A program made the position numbers and the translations under genes. Below are positions 16,591-25,941 of a DNA stretch of 64,000 nucleotides, one piece after another (position 1 is the stretch's first letter; the number at the start of each line of letters is the position of its first letter). The stretch covers positions 1-64,000 of the forward strand of contig DATLQU010000035.1 in the NCBI GenBank assembly GCA_035535015.1. Direction: 5' to 3'. The DNA comes from Palsa-661 sp035535015 (GTDB taxonomy: Bacteria > Actinomycetota > Acidimicrobiia > Acidimicrobiales > UBA8190). The notes under the pieces were generated by a model. It ran no database searches, was not told the origin of the DNA, and worked only from the letters and a program-made list of their open reading frames with translations.

Positions 16591-18660
16591 GTGCCCGAAC
16601 GGGGGGCGAACCCAACACACGTCGAGGTGGAGTGGCAGCTCGACGCGCTCGATCTTCGACCGGTCGAGCGCTGGCTCGGGACCTTCCCGAGAGTCGTGCC
16701 CGGCACCGGCATCGGATCGACTCACGTCGTGACCGTGGAGACCCTGCCCGTCAAACGCACCGTCGACGTCTATCTCGACACCGAGGACTGGAGGATCGGC
16801 CGATCCGGATTCGTCCTTCGCATCCGCCACCATGCCGACCAGGGAGAGGTCACGCTGAAGGACACGGCGCCGGCCGTGGCCGGGCTGCGGCGTCGTCTCG
16901 AGGTGACCCAGCCGCTTCCGGCCGCCGGTCTGCACGACCTCGACCCCCAGGGTCCCGTGGGCCGGCGATTGCGGGCGCTGGCCGGTGACGCGCCACTGAC
17001 CCATCTTCTCGAGATCAGGACACGCCGCCGTCCGTACCTCCTGCACGCAGCGGAGGAACGCCTCGGTGAAATGGACCTCGACGACACCATCATCGTGGTG
17101 GGCGACGACGAGTACCCGGTCCGGATGCGCCGGGTCGAACTGGAAGTCGACCCTCGATGGGTGGAACTACTCACACCCCTGGTCGATCAGCTCCGCCAGG
17201 AATGCGGTCTGCAATCGGCCATCCTGTCGAAGTTCGAGGTCGGCCTCCTGGCCGCCGGTCTGCGCGTGCCCGAGACGCCCTACCTCGGTCCGACGACTCT
17301 TCCGGACACTCCCTCGGTCGGAACGGTGGCCTATACCGTGCTGCGCCGAAATCTCGGCTCGATGCTGGCCCACGAGGCCGGGACCCGCCTCGGGGAGGAC
17401 ATCGAGCAACTCCACGACATGCGGGTGGCCACACGCCGGCTGCGCGCCGCGCTGGACCTGTTCGAAGGTGTCCTACCCGGTCACGCGCACCGACTCCACG
17501 ATGAGCTCGGATGGCTGGCCGCTGAACTCGGGGCCGTCCGTGATCTCGACGTCCAGCTGGAGAGGCTGGAGCAGTGGCGCCACCAGCTGTCCGAGCAACA
17601 AGCGGTATCCCTGGGCGAGTTGGCCGATGTCCTCGAGCGGGAGCGCGACGGCGCTCGGCAGACCCTTCTCGCCAGTCTCGATTCGGCGCGCTACGAACGC
17701 CTTGTCTCCGAATTCACGTCGATGCTGCAGGCCGGTCCGGACCAGGGACCCTCCCGGCTGGTGAAAGCGGCGCAGGCGCCGGCCGTAGCTGTCGTCCCGG
17801 GACTGATCCTGGGTCGGCACCGTTCTGCCGCCAACGCGGCCCGCCGAGCACGACGAAGCGGCGTCCCGGCGGACTTTCACCGTTTGCGGATCCGTTGCAA
17901 GCGTCTTCGCTACGCGCTCGAGTTCGTGTCGGAGATCTACGAAGGCAAGACGCGGCCTTTCGTGAAGCACGTGGTCGGCCTGCAGGACTGTCTGGGCCTC
18001 ATGCAGGACGGTCAGGTGGCGGCCGACCGGTTGCTCGCACTGGCCACCGCCGAGAACTCCGGGTTGTCTCCCGCCGCCGTCTTCGTCATGGGCGCGGTAG
18101 CCGAGCGCTACCGGCACGACGTCGAGCGGCTCGTCCAGACGCTCCCCGACCAGCTCCAGGCGGTGAAAGGCCGGCGGTGGCGCAAACTGAAGGCCCTGAT
18201 GGAGCGCCGGAGGCTCGAGGCGGGCCCTTCCCAGAGCTGGTCCCCCCCTCCGTCCACCCCGGCCGACCAGCCGGCCGATCCCAGGGTTCCCGAGCGGATC
18301 CCTCCGACACCGTTTCCCCACGCCTCGCCCTCCCCCACCCATCCGGCCGTCACCTCCGACGACGATCCGGACTGGGACGACGAGTGCGGACCGGCACTGC
18401 GGTCGGTGCCCGTGGTCGCCGATGATGGCGACGAGCCCACCTTCCTCGACGGCCCTCGGCCCCCGGCCGCGGCCGCGGCCGCGCCCCCGATCGCCGATCC
18501 CCCGGGCGGCCGCAGGCGCAAGGAGCCTGTTTTCCTCCCGGCACCGCCTGTCGGGGGACGCCCGACGGCCGTGCGGCCGGTGCCGCACACGGAACCGCCA
18601 GCACCACACTCCGAGCCTTCGGGGGGCGGACAAGATCGGTCGTTCCCCGACCGGCCCTGA
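16591..18660 (+). CDS. CYTH-CHAD protein with long proline-rich tail
   Basis: 689 residues. An N-terminal CYTH (triphosphate tunnel) domain spans about 8-215, a CHAD domain about 235-510 (LHDMRVATRRLRAALDLF and DFHRLRIRCKRLRYALEF, rich in conserved His/Arg), and a disordered Pro/Ala-rich tail about 525-689. CYTH domains hydrolyse triphosphates such as PPPi; CHAD domains bind polyphosphate. The signature ExExK reads EVEWQ (12-16), so the last Lys is replaced by Gln; other basic and acidic tunnel residues (RIR, TLK, ELEVD, SKFE) are kept. Activity is therefore uncertain. The start is GTG 16591. The link to the nearby phosphate uptake genes is inference from theme only. Confidence 0.88.
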   Translation: MPERGANPTHVEVEWQLDALDLRPVERWLGTFPRVVPGTGIGSTHVVTVETLPVKRTVDVYLDTEDWRIGRSGFVLRIRHHADQGEVTLKDTAPAVAGLRRRLEVTQPLPAAGLHDLDPQGPVGRRLRALAGDAPLTHLLEIRTRRRPYLLHAAEERLGEMDLDDTIIVVGDDEYPVRMRRVELEVDPRWVELLTPLVDQLRQECGLQSAILSKFEVGLLAAGLRVPETPYLGPTTLPDTPSVGTVAYTVLRRNLGSMLAHEAGTRLGEDIEQLHDMRVATRRLRAALDLFEGVLPGHAHRLHDELGWLAAELGAVRDLDVQLERLEQWRHQLSEQQAVSLGELADVLERERDGARQTLLASLDSARYERLVSEFTSMLQAGPDQGPSRLVKAAQAPAVAVVPGLILGRHRSAANAARRARRSGVPADFHRLRIRCKRLRYALEFVSEIYEGKTRPFVKHVVGLQDCLGLMQDGQVAADRLLALATAENSGLSPAAVFVMGAVAERYRHDVERLVQTLPDQLQAVKGRRWRKLKALMERRRLEAGPSQSWSPPPSTPADQPADPRVPERIPPTPFPHASPSPTHPAVTSDDDPDWDDECGPALRSVPVVADDGDEPTFLDGPRPPAAAAAAPPIADPPGGRRRKEPVFLPAPPVGGRPTAVRPVPHTEPPAPHSEPSGGGQDRSFPDRP

Positions 18661-18789
18661 TCGCCGAGAATCCTCCGTATCGTTGCCTGTCGACAGTTTT
18701 CGTGGCGTTCACAGAGCCGTGACGGAACGGACACGTGGCTCGCGTACCGTGACGGTTGGCATCAAGAACGTCCCCAAGGAGGCCGACTC

Positions 18790-18951
18790 GTGCGGAAACT
18801 GCCGCGGAAGATCACGGAAGTCGTGCTCAGGCTCACTGGCCCGGGAGCCACTCTCAACGCCTGGCACGAGGTCGACCGCACCGCAACGTCGATCGCAGAT
18901 GTCGAAGCTCAGCTGCACCGGGTAAGCACCGCCTCGCCCAGGGCCGCCTGA
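18790..18951 (+). CDS. Small 53-residue protein, unknown
   Basis: A short gene supported mainly by a very good ribosome site: AAGGAGG at 18776-18782, 7 bases before GTG 18790. The product begins MRKLPRKITEVVLRLTGPG, contains NAWHEVDRTATSIADVEAQLHRV and ends at TGA 18949-18951. It has no signal peptide or membrane segment; the second half could form one amphipathic helix. A 12-bp stem hairpin follows 11 bases after the stop, as expected for the end of a transcript. I do not recognise the family. Confidence 0.55.
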   Translation: MRKLPRKITEVVLRLTGPGATLNAWHEVDRTATSIADVEAQLHRVSTASPRAA

Positions 18952-18962
18952 GTCGCATCCGA

Positions 18963-19004
18963 GGCCCGGGCGCCTTCCACCTCCCCCGGGAGGGCGCCCG
19001 GGCC
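18963..19004. terminator. Hairpin terminator between convergent genes
   Basis: GGCCCGGGCGCC (18963-18974) pairs perfectly with GGCGCCCGGGCC (18993-19004) around an 18-base loop. It lies between the small rightward gene and the leftward DMFase-like gene. Confidence 0.7.
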
Positions 19005-19063
19005 AGAATGCGATTCGCACCACCGTCTGCCCTGGCACCGATTGGCCCAGCACCGTCTGCCGG

Positions 19064-20788
19064 TCAGGCGGACACGGTGGGGGCGGGCGTCGAGGACCCC
19101 GGGACCGGTGCGACGGTTTGCCAGTTCGCCCTCGACGGTCTGACCGACGATCCCGGACCGGTACCCAGGGTGGCGTAGACGTTCTCCATGGCCCGGAGGA
19201 GTATCTCGGTGACACCGGGCACAGCGGCCGGAACGACGATGGTGGGAAACGCCGTGGTGTTGGAGAGCTTGTTCACCCAGGAGGCGTTTCCTGTGGCGAA
19301 GACGCCGCCTCCGCCCGGCGATGTATACCAGGTGACATCGGAGTAGCGACCCGGGCCACGGTTGGTCACCGGCGAGTGGGCGAAGATCTCCACGTCGCGC
19401 GGACCGGGGACGGCGGTGTCGAAACGGTCGTACTCCCCCTGGACCACGTGGGGAAGGGCCTGACCCGTCGTGACACCGGTCCCCGCCCACAACCACAGCG
19501 AGGCGTCTGCCACCAGCATGTCGGCGTCGGCCCCGACGTCTTGGTACATGCTCCCGATCAACTGGCTCTCGGCCCACGAGGTCGGCGGAGCGGCCCATTC
19601 CGGTCCCGTCACCAAGGCATTGTCGGTTCCGAACAACGGGTCTTCGGCGGCTGACTTGTAGCAGACCTGGATCCGGTTGGGACCGACAGGTGAGGGCTGG
19701 AAGCGGATCTGTCGGTAACAGGCGTTGGCGCCCAGGAATCCCAGGTTGACACCGACGGTGTGCGCCCAGGTGGCCCCGTCGCGCATGGGCCGGGACCAGT
19801 ATTCATCGTGGCCCAGGCTGAGCAGGCAGCGGTGCTGGAGGAGACGTTGCGGCTGTTCGTGGAGGTCGACGTCGGTCCAGTAGGTGACGTCGAGGCCGAG
19901 GCTCTCCATATGGAAGATCAAGGGGAATTCGTTGCCCATGAAATCGGACGCCCCCTGGGCCCAGTCCTGTGAATAGGGACGGTCGAACGACACCAGCCGG
20001 GACCGGTGGGCGAAGTCCTTCCCGTCCGTGCCCTGACCGAAGGCCAGGCCACCGGCCGTCAACCCGTTGTACAGGCTGTAGCCGCCCCAGAGGTTGTAGG
20101 CCTGCCAGGTCGTCACACTGTGCTGGATGACGAATGCCGCCCTGCTGGCGTCGTCTCGCACGCACAGAGGGACGTACTGCTGCTCGCCCGCGTCACCCAC
20201 CAGCTTGAGCAGGTAGGCGCCGGGGGGCCAGGTGGCGTCGATCGGGATCGACACAGACGGCGTCCACCGGGTCTGCACCGTATTGAATCCCGGGATGACG
20301 GTGGGAGGAGGCTGTTCGACCCCGGCTACATCGTCCGAGGTCCATACGAGACGGCCTCCGAGGCCTTGGTAGTACCCCATCCGGTAGGCCTCGACATGAA
20401 AGCTCCGAGCGGTGGTGCTCACATAGAGGTTGACGTTGGTCCCGGCGGCCGCACTGGTGACATCGGCGAACCCTTCGATGGACCGCGGCGTCTGGGTGCC
20501 GGTGACGATCCATCCGGTCGTCCCGGGACGGGCGTTCTCTATTTTCACCCAGGTGGCCGTCGGGACCACGGCGCCTCCGGGCAGTGCCGTCAGCTGCACG
20601 CCGGGGGGGGCGTGGGGCCTTCGGCGAGGTGCCGCCGGATGACGCAGCGGTTTGGCCGCTCCGGCCGAAGCCAGCTCGGTGACACCGAAGAAGGCACCGC
20701 CGAGCCCGGTACCCGCCAGGATGCGGCGGAGAAAGGTGCGGCGCGAGACGCGATACCGGTGGTTGGCGGGCCCGGACGCTTCCGTCAT
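19064..20788 (-). CDS. Tat-exported N,N-dimethylformamidase-like large-subunit protein
   Basis: 574 residues. The N-terminus carries a twin-arginine signal (SRRTFLRR followed by a hydrophobic stretch ending ASAGAA). The body matches the DMFase large-subunit C-terminal-like domain: GYYQGLGGRLVW, WQAYNLWGGYSLY, FDRPYSQ, YWTDVDLHEQPQRL, LLSLGHDEYWSRPMRDG and a late SDVTWYTSPGGGGVFATGNASW. In true DMFase this subunit hydrolyses N,N-dimethylformamide using iron; most relatives have unknown substrates. The ATG at 20788 is chosen; a TTG at 20809 has a better-spaced purine stretch and cannot be excluded. No small DMFase subunit gene is seen nearby. Confidence 0.8.
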   Translation of the reverse strand: MTEASGPANHRYRVSRRTFLRRILAGTGLGGAFFGVTELASAGAAKPLRHPAAPRRRPHAPPGVQLTALPGGAVVPTATWVKIENARPGTTGWIVTGTQTPRSIEGFADVTSAAAGTNVNLYVSTTARSFHVEAYRMGYYQGLGGRLVWTSDDVAGVEQPPPTVIPGFNTVQTRWTPSVSIPIDATWPPGAYLLKLVGDAGEQQYVPLCVRDDASRAAFVIQHSVTTWQAYNLWGGYSLYNGLTAGGLAFGQGTDGKDFAHRSRLVSFDRPYSQDWAQGASDFMGNEFPLIFHMESLGLDVTYWTDVDLHEQPQRLLQHRCLLSLGHDEYWSRPMRDGATWAHTVGVNLGFLGANACYRQIRFQPSPVGPNRIQVCYKSAAEDPLFGTDNALVTGPEWAAPPTSWAESQLIGSMYQDVGADADMLVADASLWLWAGTGVTTGQALPHVVQGEYDRFDTAVPGPRDVEIFAHSPVTNRGPGRYSDVTWYTSPGGGGVFATGNASWVNKLSNTTAFPTIVVPAAVPGVTEILLRAMENVYATLGTGPGSSVRPSRANWQTVAPVPGSSTPAPTVSA

Positions 20789-21067
20789 CTCTCCCACGGT
20801 TCTCTCCAACTGACGACCCTGTGATTCCCGTCACCGGCCGGCCACCTTCTCGGCGCGTGCGCAGGCGGCGACTCTCCGCGTATGTGCCTCGCTCGGTAGG
20901 TGTATAGCCCGTAGAAGGGTGCCGGGGAACGTCGGGGCGGCGGCTCAGGAACGATTCGAGCTCTTGGCGGGCTCGCCCCCCGCTCGTTCCACGCCGCCGA
21001 GAGCCGGCTCCCGAGCCCACGGCATCCATCGACCCGAGGTCCGATCGGTGGATAAGGTCACCGGGGT

Positions 21068-22117
21068 ATGGGCACGTCCTGGCCGTCGTCGGAGCCTTCG
21101 TCGGCAGGCCGGGGGTCCTGGCCGGCCGAGCTGCTCGAGGTTTGGGAACGGTCGGTCACGGCCGAGTACGGGAGCTTGACCCGGACCGGCTCGCCCGTGA
21201 CCGTGCCCACGACCCCGTACGTCAGTGCGGACGGGCGCACCCTCGACGTATCGACGGGACTGACCTATCCGGCCAAAGCGGAGCGAGCCCGGCGTGACCC
21301 CCGTGTCTGCCTTCTCTTCGCCGACCCCGGGGGTTCGGGGCTCGACCATCCGGTCATGATCCTGGTGCAGGGACTGGCCACCGTGCGCGACGCCGACCTC
21401 CAGGCCAATACCGACCGCTACATACGGCTCAGCAGGAGGAAGCTGCCCGAGGTGACGAAGGGCCAACCCAAGTTCGTGCTCCAAAGGATGGGGTGGTACT
21501 ACGCCCGGATCTGGATCGAGATCACGCCCTTGCACCTGAGATGGTGGCCCAGCCGGCTGCTGGACGAGGAGGCGCAGTCCTGGCACGCCCCCGAGGGGAC
21601 GGCAGCGCCTCTTTCTGATCCCGCGCCCACGGGCTCTCAACCGAAAGCCTGGTTGACGCCGCCGAAGTCGTGGCGCCGGGGGGTCGAAGAGCTCTGCACC
21701 CGGATGGCGCTGCAGGACCTGACCGTGGTCGATGCCAACGGCTTCCCGATGTGCGTCCCCGTGATCAGCACGCGCCTGGTCGACGACGGATTCGTCCTGC
21801 AGCTGGGCCGCGGGGTACCGACTCTTGCGGAGGGCCCCGCCTGTCTCACCATGCACGCGCATCCCGAGAAGTTCACGGGTCAGGAGAACCACACGTTCGT
21901 GGGCCGGGTGGTACCCGAGGAGTGCGGAACCGACCATGGCGTGGTGGTCCGGATGCTGGTGGAGCGGGCGTTGGCCGACTGGAGCGTCGCCGGCAGCCGG
22001 GCCCAGTCGGCCATCGGTTTCCTCCGCAAGGGCCGGCTCCTCGCACCCCGACTCCGCTCCGAAGCCGACAGGCGGTTCCAACCGGTGCCCACGGTGAGGT
22101 TTCCGGCGCGACCCTGA
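21068..22117 (+). CDS. Pyridoxamine 5'-phosphate oxidase-like split-barrel protein
   Basis: 349 residues with a split-barrel flavin-binding pattern: GSLTRTGSPVTVPTTPYV..GRTLDVSTGLTYPAKAERARRDPRVCLLF in fragments, then DHPVMILVQGLATVRD. This is typical of PNPOx/F420-type oxidoreductases that use FMN or F420. The C-terminal half (about 195-340), with TVVDANGFPMCVPV and ACLTMHAHPEKFTGQENHTFVG, looks like a second degenerate split barrel, so the protein may be a fused pair. Cofactor and substrate are not determined. ATG 21068 is the first good start and no strong ribosome site is seen. Confidence 0.7.
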   Translation: MGTSWPSSEPSSAGRGSWPAELLEVWERSVTAEYGSLTRTGSPVTVPTTPYVSADGRTLDVSTGLTYPAKAERARRDPRVCLLFADPGGSGLDHPVMILVQGLATVRDADLQANTDRYIRLSRRKLPEVTKGQPKFVLQRMGWYYARIWIEITPLHLRWWPSRLLDEEAQSWHAPEGTAAPLSDPAPTGSQPKAWLTPPKSWRRGVEELCTRMALQDLTVVDANGFPMCVPVISTRLVDDGFVLQLGRGVPTLAEGPACLTMHAHPEKFTGQENHTFVGRVVPEECGTDHGVVVRMLVERALADWSVAGSRAQSAIGFLRKGRLLAPRLRSEADRRFQPVPTVRFPARP

Positions 22118-22582
22118 GCGGTGCCGGACTCCGGCGCCGGCCGGATCACCGAGGAATCAGTCCTTGCTCACCGGGCCCCGTACGACTGGTAGCGCCGTCC
22201 CCGGCGCTATGCCCAGGCCGTCCCCGGCGCTATGCCCAGGCCATCCCCGCCTTCACCTGGAACGCGCTGATCCCTCTGGTTCCCACGGTCCCACGGACCG
22301 GGCGGCGATCGCCTCAGGAGATTTCTGGACGACGGCGAAGTGTCGGCGGGCTTCGTCCACCGGCAGGTGGGCCAGCTCGAACCAGTCGGTCCGCATGAAG
22401 TCGACACTGCCAGGCACCGCGCACCCCGCCGCATGGCGTCAGCCACCCTGGTCGGCATGCCCTGCTCGGAGAGATGGCCGGGGAGTACTCGAAAAGGCCC
22501 GCACCGGTGCGGGGATAGCCCGTCTCGAACAGTGCGACGACCATGGCCAGAAGGGAGAAGGCCCGAGTGACGGGCACGGCCC
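22118..22582. other. Gene-free gap with tandem duplication and broken reading frame
   Basis: On the minus strand, fragments that read like real protein (LPGHLSEQGMPTRVADAM and then VDFMRTDWFELAHLPVDEA) lie in two frames joined by a shift near 22395. They span about 22290-22500. This suggests the remains of a decayed gene whose family I cannot name. Near 22197-22242 there is a 23-bp tandem duplication. No intact gene is seen. Confidence 0.5.
22197..22242. repeat. 23-bp tandem duplication
   Basis: Two identical head-to-tail 23-base units (beginning GTCCCCGGCGCTATG) at 22197-22219 and 22220-22242, followed by a few bases of a third. Confidence 0.85.
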
Positions 22583-24172
22583 CTATGGCGCACCGAGAGT
22601 CGGTGCCAGGGGAATCATCTCCTCGTTCTCATAGGCGCGCAGACGGCCGAAGAGGTCACGCAGCTCGTTGCGACGAGACCGGTCGTTGGCATTGTTGACC
22701 AACTCCAGAGGATCGGAGTCGTGGTCGTACCACTCGTGGTCCTGGTCGTCGAAGGCGCAGTCCAGATCGAAGAGCTTGCGACCCGGGTCCTTGCCCCACA
22801 GGCCGGTCGACGGCTTCCCGCCCCCCACGCCGTAGTAACGGGCGTACTTGGTCGTCCCGTCGAAGAAGCCCCGCAGGGCGTACCGGACATTGTTCAGATT
22901 CTGGGTCTGGGCCGAGTCCTGGGCGAACAGGACGTGGTCGCGGACCGACGCCGCCGGGTCGGTCAGGACCGGAGACAGATCGCGGCCCTGGAGTCCGGGG
23001 CTGTCGGCGGCAGTCGTCGCGGTGGGGTCGATCCCGGCCAGGGAGCAGATAGTGGCGGCCAGATCGACGTGGGTGGCCAGGGCGTCGGCGGCCGTGCCGG
23101 GGGGGGTCAGCCCGGGGGCCCGAACGTAGAGAGGGACCCGCATGATCTCGTCGTAGACGAAGGGACCTTTGGACCGCAGGCCGTGCGATCCACACATGTC
23201 ACCGTGGTCGGAGGTGAAGATCACGACGGTGTCGTCGGCCGCCCCGCTGTCGTCCAGGGCTTCGAGCACGGTCCCGAGACTCCGGTCCGCCAGGCGGTGG
23301 AGTTCCACGTAGTAGTCGAGATGACGCAACCAGGCCTTCTTGTCGGACGGCTCGATGTATCCCCAGAGGCCGTGCTGCTGGTCCCAACGCCACTGCCGGT
23401 GGGCCTCGGGTTTGGCATGGAGGTCGTCGGAAAAGTTCGCCGGAAGTTCCTCGAAGATCTCCTCGTAGCTGTCTGTATAGATAGGAAGGGCGTCGTCCTC
23501 CTTCCAGGCCGCACTCTCGAGGACGCGACGAATGCCCGCCACCTCTTCGGGATGGCGCTCGCGGTAGCCGGGCTGGTCGACCGGGAACCACATGACGTCA
23601 TGGGGATTGACGAGGGCCACGGTCAAGAACCAGGGCGGCTCCGCCGAGCCGGTGGCGGCAGGACCGGCGTTGGTGCGAAGCCAGTGGGCGGCATTGGAGG
23701 CGATAACCGGATCGAAGTGGACGCCGGTCCCGGCCCAACCCATGAAGTGACGATCGTTGCCGTCCCAGTCGGAGAAGCCATAGGACTCCATGTCCGGATG
23801 TTCCGACTGCGAGAGGTGCCACTTGCCGATGTACGAGGAACGGTACCCGGCGGCCCGGAGCAGGGAGCCGACAGTGGGGACCGACGGGTCGAGCTCGGCG
23901 TGCTCCGGCATGATCACGTTGTCCGTGACTCCATGGCCCGGGAGGTAGCGACCGGTGATGAGGCTGGCCCGGCTGGGCGAGCAGGGTGAGGAGTGGGTGT
24001 AATAGCGGGTGAACTCGAGGCCTTCGGCGATCAGGCGATCGCGCCAGGGCAGACGGACCGAGGGGGGCAGCCAGGCCCGCTGACGTTCCTGGTCGGAGAC
24101 GACGAGAAGGATGTTCGGACGACGGCTCTCCCTCGGCGTTCCCTGCTCTCGGCCTCTTTCTCCGTCGACCAC
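22583..24172 (-). CDS. Type I sulfatase
   Basis: 529 residues. CSPSR (64-68) is the signature in which Cys64 is converted to formylglycine, followed by ASLITGRY. Other alkaline-phosphatase-fold sites are seen: PNILLVVSDQ near the N-terminus, YIGKWHLS, NPHDVMWFP and TSDHGDMCGSHG. The enzyme should hydrolyse sulfate esters. There is no signal peptide, so a cytoplasmic place is likely. GTG 24172 is chosen because AGGAGGGG lies just before it; the longer frame upstream only mirrors the acetyltransferase gene on the other strand. A formylglycine-generating enzyme gene is not present in the window. Confidence 0.9.
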   Translation of the reverse strand: MVDGERGREQGTPRESRRPNILLVVSDQERQRAWLPPSVRLPWRDRLIAEGLEFTRYYTHSSPCSPSRASLITGRYLPGHGVTDNVIMPEHAELDPSVPTVGSLLRAAGYRSSYIGKWHLSQSEHPDMESYGFSDWDGNDRHFMGWAGTGVHFDPVIASNAAHWLRTNAGPAATGSAEPPWFLTVALVNPHDVMWFPVDQPGYRERHPEEVAGIRRVLESAAWKEDDALPIYTDSYEEIFEELPANFSDDLHAKPEAHRQWRWDQQHGLWGYIEPSDKKAWLRHLDYYVELHRLADRSLGTVLEALDDSGAADDTVVIFTSDHGDMCGSHGLRSKGPFVYDEIMRVPLYVRAPGLTPPGTAADALATHVDLAATICSLAGIDPTATTAADSPGLQGRDLSPVLTDPAASVRDHVLFAQDSAQTQNLNNVRYALRGFFDGTTKYARYYGVGGGKPSTGLWGKDPGRKLFDLDCAFDDQDHEWYDHDSDPLELVNNANDRSRRNELRDLFGRLRAYENEEMIPLAPTLGAP

Positions 24173-24268
24173 GTCGGCGCCCCCTCCTCTCCCGGCGGTG
24201 GACGCCGGATCCTTGGACGGTAGCCCGACTGCGGGCCCCGGTCGGCCGGGCTCTACACTGCCGGTTTC

Positions 24269-24748
24269 GTGACCGGTCCCCGCCCATCCGCCGCTCCGCC
24301 AGACGGGATCGAGGTGACCGAGGTGACGTCGGTGACACCCGACATCATCGAGGCCCTGTCCCGGTTGATCCCCCAGCTCTCGTCCTCCGCCCCGGCGCCC
24401 ACGGCGGCCGAGGTGGCCGAAATCGCCTCGTCTCCGGCCACCGTGCTGCTGGCGGCGCGCGACGAGGGCGGCGGCATAGTGGGCTCGCTCACGCTGGTGC
24501 TTTTCCGGGCCCCGACCGGGCCCCGGGCGTGGATCGAGGACGTGGTGGTCGACACGTCGATCCGGGGCCAGGGGATCGGCGCCGCTCTCGTCCTCGAAGC
24601 CCTCGACCGGGCCACGACGGCCGGAGCCCGGACCGTGGACCTCACCTCCCGTCCTTCGCGCCAGGCGGCCAATCGCCTCTACGGGCGGCTCGGCTTCGAA
24701 CGACGCGCCACCAACGTCTACCGCTGGAGTCGCCCCGACGACGCCTGA
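24269..24748 (+). CDS. GNAT-family N-acetyltransferase
   Basis: 159 residues. The acetyl-CoA-binding motif RGQGIGAALV, preceded by WIEDVVVD, and the late NRLYGRLGFERRATNVYRW are typical of GNAT enzymes such as RimI/PhnO-like acetyltransferases. The acceptor is unknown. It starts with GTG 24269, 96 bases from the divergent sulfatase start, so the two share a promoter region. It is 18 bases ahead of the amidase and probably co-transcribed with it. Confidence 0.88.
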   Translation: MTGPRPSAAPPDGIEVTEVTSVTPDIIEALSRLIPQLSSSAPAPTAAEVAEIASSPATVLLAARDEGGGIVGSLTLVLFRAPTGPRAWIEDVVVDTSIRGQGIGAALVLEALDRATTAGARTVDLTSRPSRQAANRLYGRLGFERRATNVYRWSRPDDA

Positions 24749-24766
24749 CACGATGGGGTTGTCCGG

Positions 24767-25912
24767 GTGTCGGTGCCGGCTGCGGTGGGTAGTCTCGATC
24801 CGGTGAGCACATTCATCACACGGTTCGAGACGTCGGGATCCGGAGTGCGTCTCGCCGTCAAGGACCTGATCGACATGGAGGGCGTTCCCACGACGGCCGG
24901 CTGCCGGGCGGTGGCCGATGCCGCCCTACCGGCGGCGGCCGATGCCGCCTGCCTGGCCGGTGCCCGGGCGGCCGGCGCCCGGATCGTGGGACGGACGAAC
25001 CTGCACGAGCTGGCCTTCGGCGTGACCGGGGTGAATCCCTGGTTCGGCACGCCCGTCAACCCCCTCGACCCCACCCGGGTGCCCGGAGGCTCGTCCAGCG
25101 GATCGGCGGTCGCCGTCGCCACCGGCGAAGCCGACGTCGCCTACGGCAGCGACACCGGGGGTTCGGTGCGGATCCCGTCAGCCTGTTGCGGGACGGCGGG
25201 ATTGAAGACGACGTGGGGGCGGGTCCCTGTCGAGGGCGTCTGGCCTCTTTCCCCCAGCTTCGACACCGTCGGTCCCATGGCCCGCGACGTGAGCGGGATC
25301 GAGTTGGGCATGGCTCTGCTCGAACCTGGCTTCGCCGCCGCCGCCCCGTCAGCCTGGCGGGTGGGCCGACTGCGGGTGGAGGCCGACCCCCTGATCGACG
25401 CCGCCATCGACCGGGCCCTGGCCGCCACTGGTTGGGAGATCGTGGACGTCGAGATGCCCGAGTGGCAGTCGGTGACGACAACGGCCGGGCTCCTGCTGGC
25501 GGCCGAGGCATGGAACAGCAACCGGGTGTTGGCCGAGACCCACCCGGACGGTATCGGCCGGGACGTTCTCGACCGGCTGCACTTCGGCCGCGACTCGTCC
25601 GATCAGGTTTCGCTCTCCGCCGCCCGGACGGCCCAGTCCCTGTGGAGCACTCGGCTCGCCGGGGTGATGTCACGGGTCGACCTGCTGGCGCTTCCGACCC
25701 TGACCATCTTTCCCCCCGTGATCGGCGAAGGCCACGACCTGCTGGTGGCCCGCTGCACCTTGCCGGTGAACCTGGCCGGGCTTCCCGCGCTCTCCCTTCC
25801 CGTGCCGAGCGACGGTCCCCTGCCCGCCAGCCTGCAACTGGTGGCGCCCATGAACGCCGAGGAGACCCTGGTGGCCGCCGGGCTCGTGGTGGAGGCGGCC
25901 AACCGCCAGTAG
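24767..25912 (+). CDS. Amidase-signature hydrolase
   Basis: 381 residues, shorter than the usual 450-500. The Ser-cisSer-Lys triad is visible: Lys in LAVKDLIDMEG, the Ser pair in PGGSSSGSAVAVA and GSDTGGSVRIPS. FDTVGPMARDVSGIE is also typical. The family hydrolyses amide bonds (GatA, nicotinamidase-like, urethanases); no GatB or GatC is near, so it is probably a catabolic amidase. GTG 24767 is assumed; GTG 24803, just before STFITRFE, fits the family start as well. Confidence 0.9.
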   Translation: MSVPAAVGSLDPVSTFITRFETSGSGVRLAVKDLIDMEGVPTTAGCRAVADAALPAAADAACLAGARAAGARIVGRTNLHELAFGVTGVNPWFGTPVNPLDPTRVPGGSSSGSAVAVATGEADVAYGSDTGGSVRIPSACCGTAGLKTTWGRVPVEGVWPLSPSFDTVGPMARDVSGIELGMALLEPGFAAAAPSAWRVGRLRVEADPLIDAAIDRALAATGWEIVDVEMPEWQSVTTTAGLLLAAEAWNSNRVLAETHPDGIGRDVLDRLHFGRDSSDQVSLSAARTAQSLWSTRLAGVMSRVDLLALPTLTIFPPVIGEGHDLLVARCTLPVNLAGLPALSLPVPSDGPLPASLQLVAPMNAEETLVAAGLVVEAANRQ

Positions 25913-25941
25913 GTGTCCGCGCCCGGGATGTCAGTTCCCCT

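Noticed and set aside
24173..24751. N-terminal extension of the sulfatase
   Set aside because: It runs antisense through the acetyltransferase gene and is Gly/Arg-rich without features; the GTG at 24172 has a strong ribosome site.
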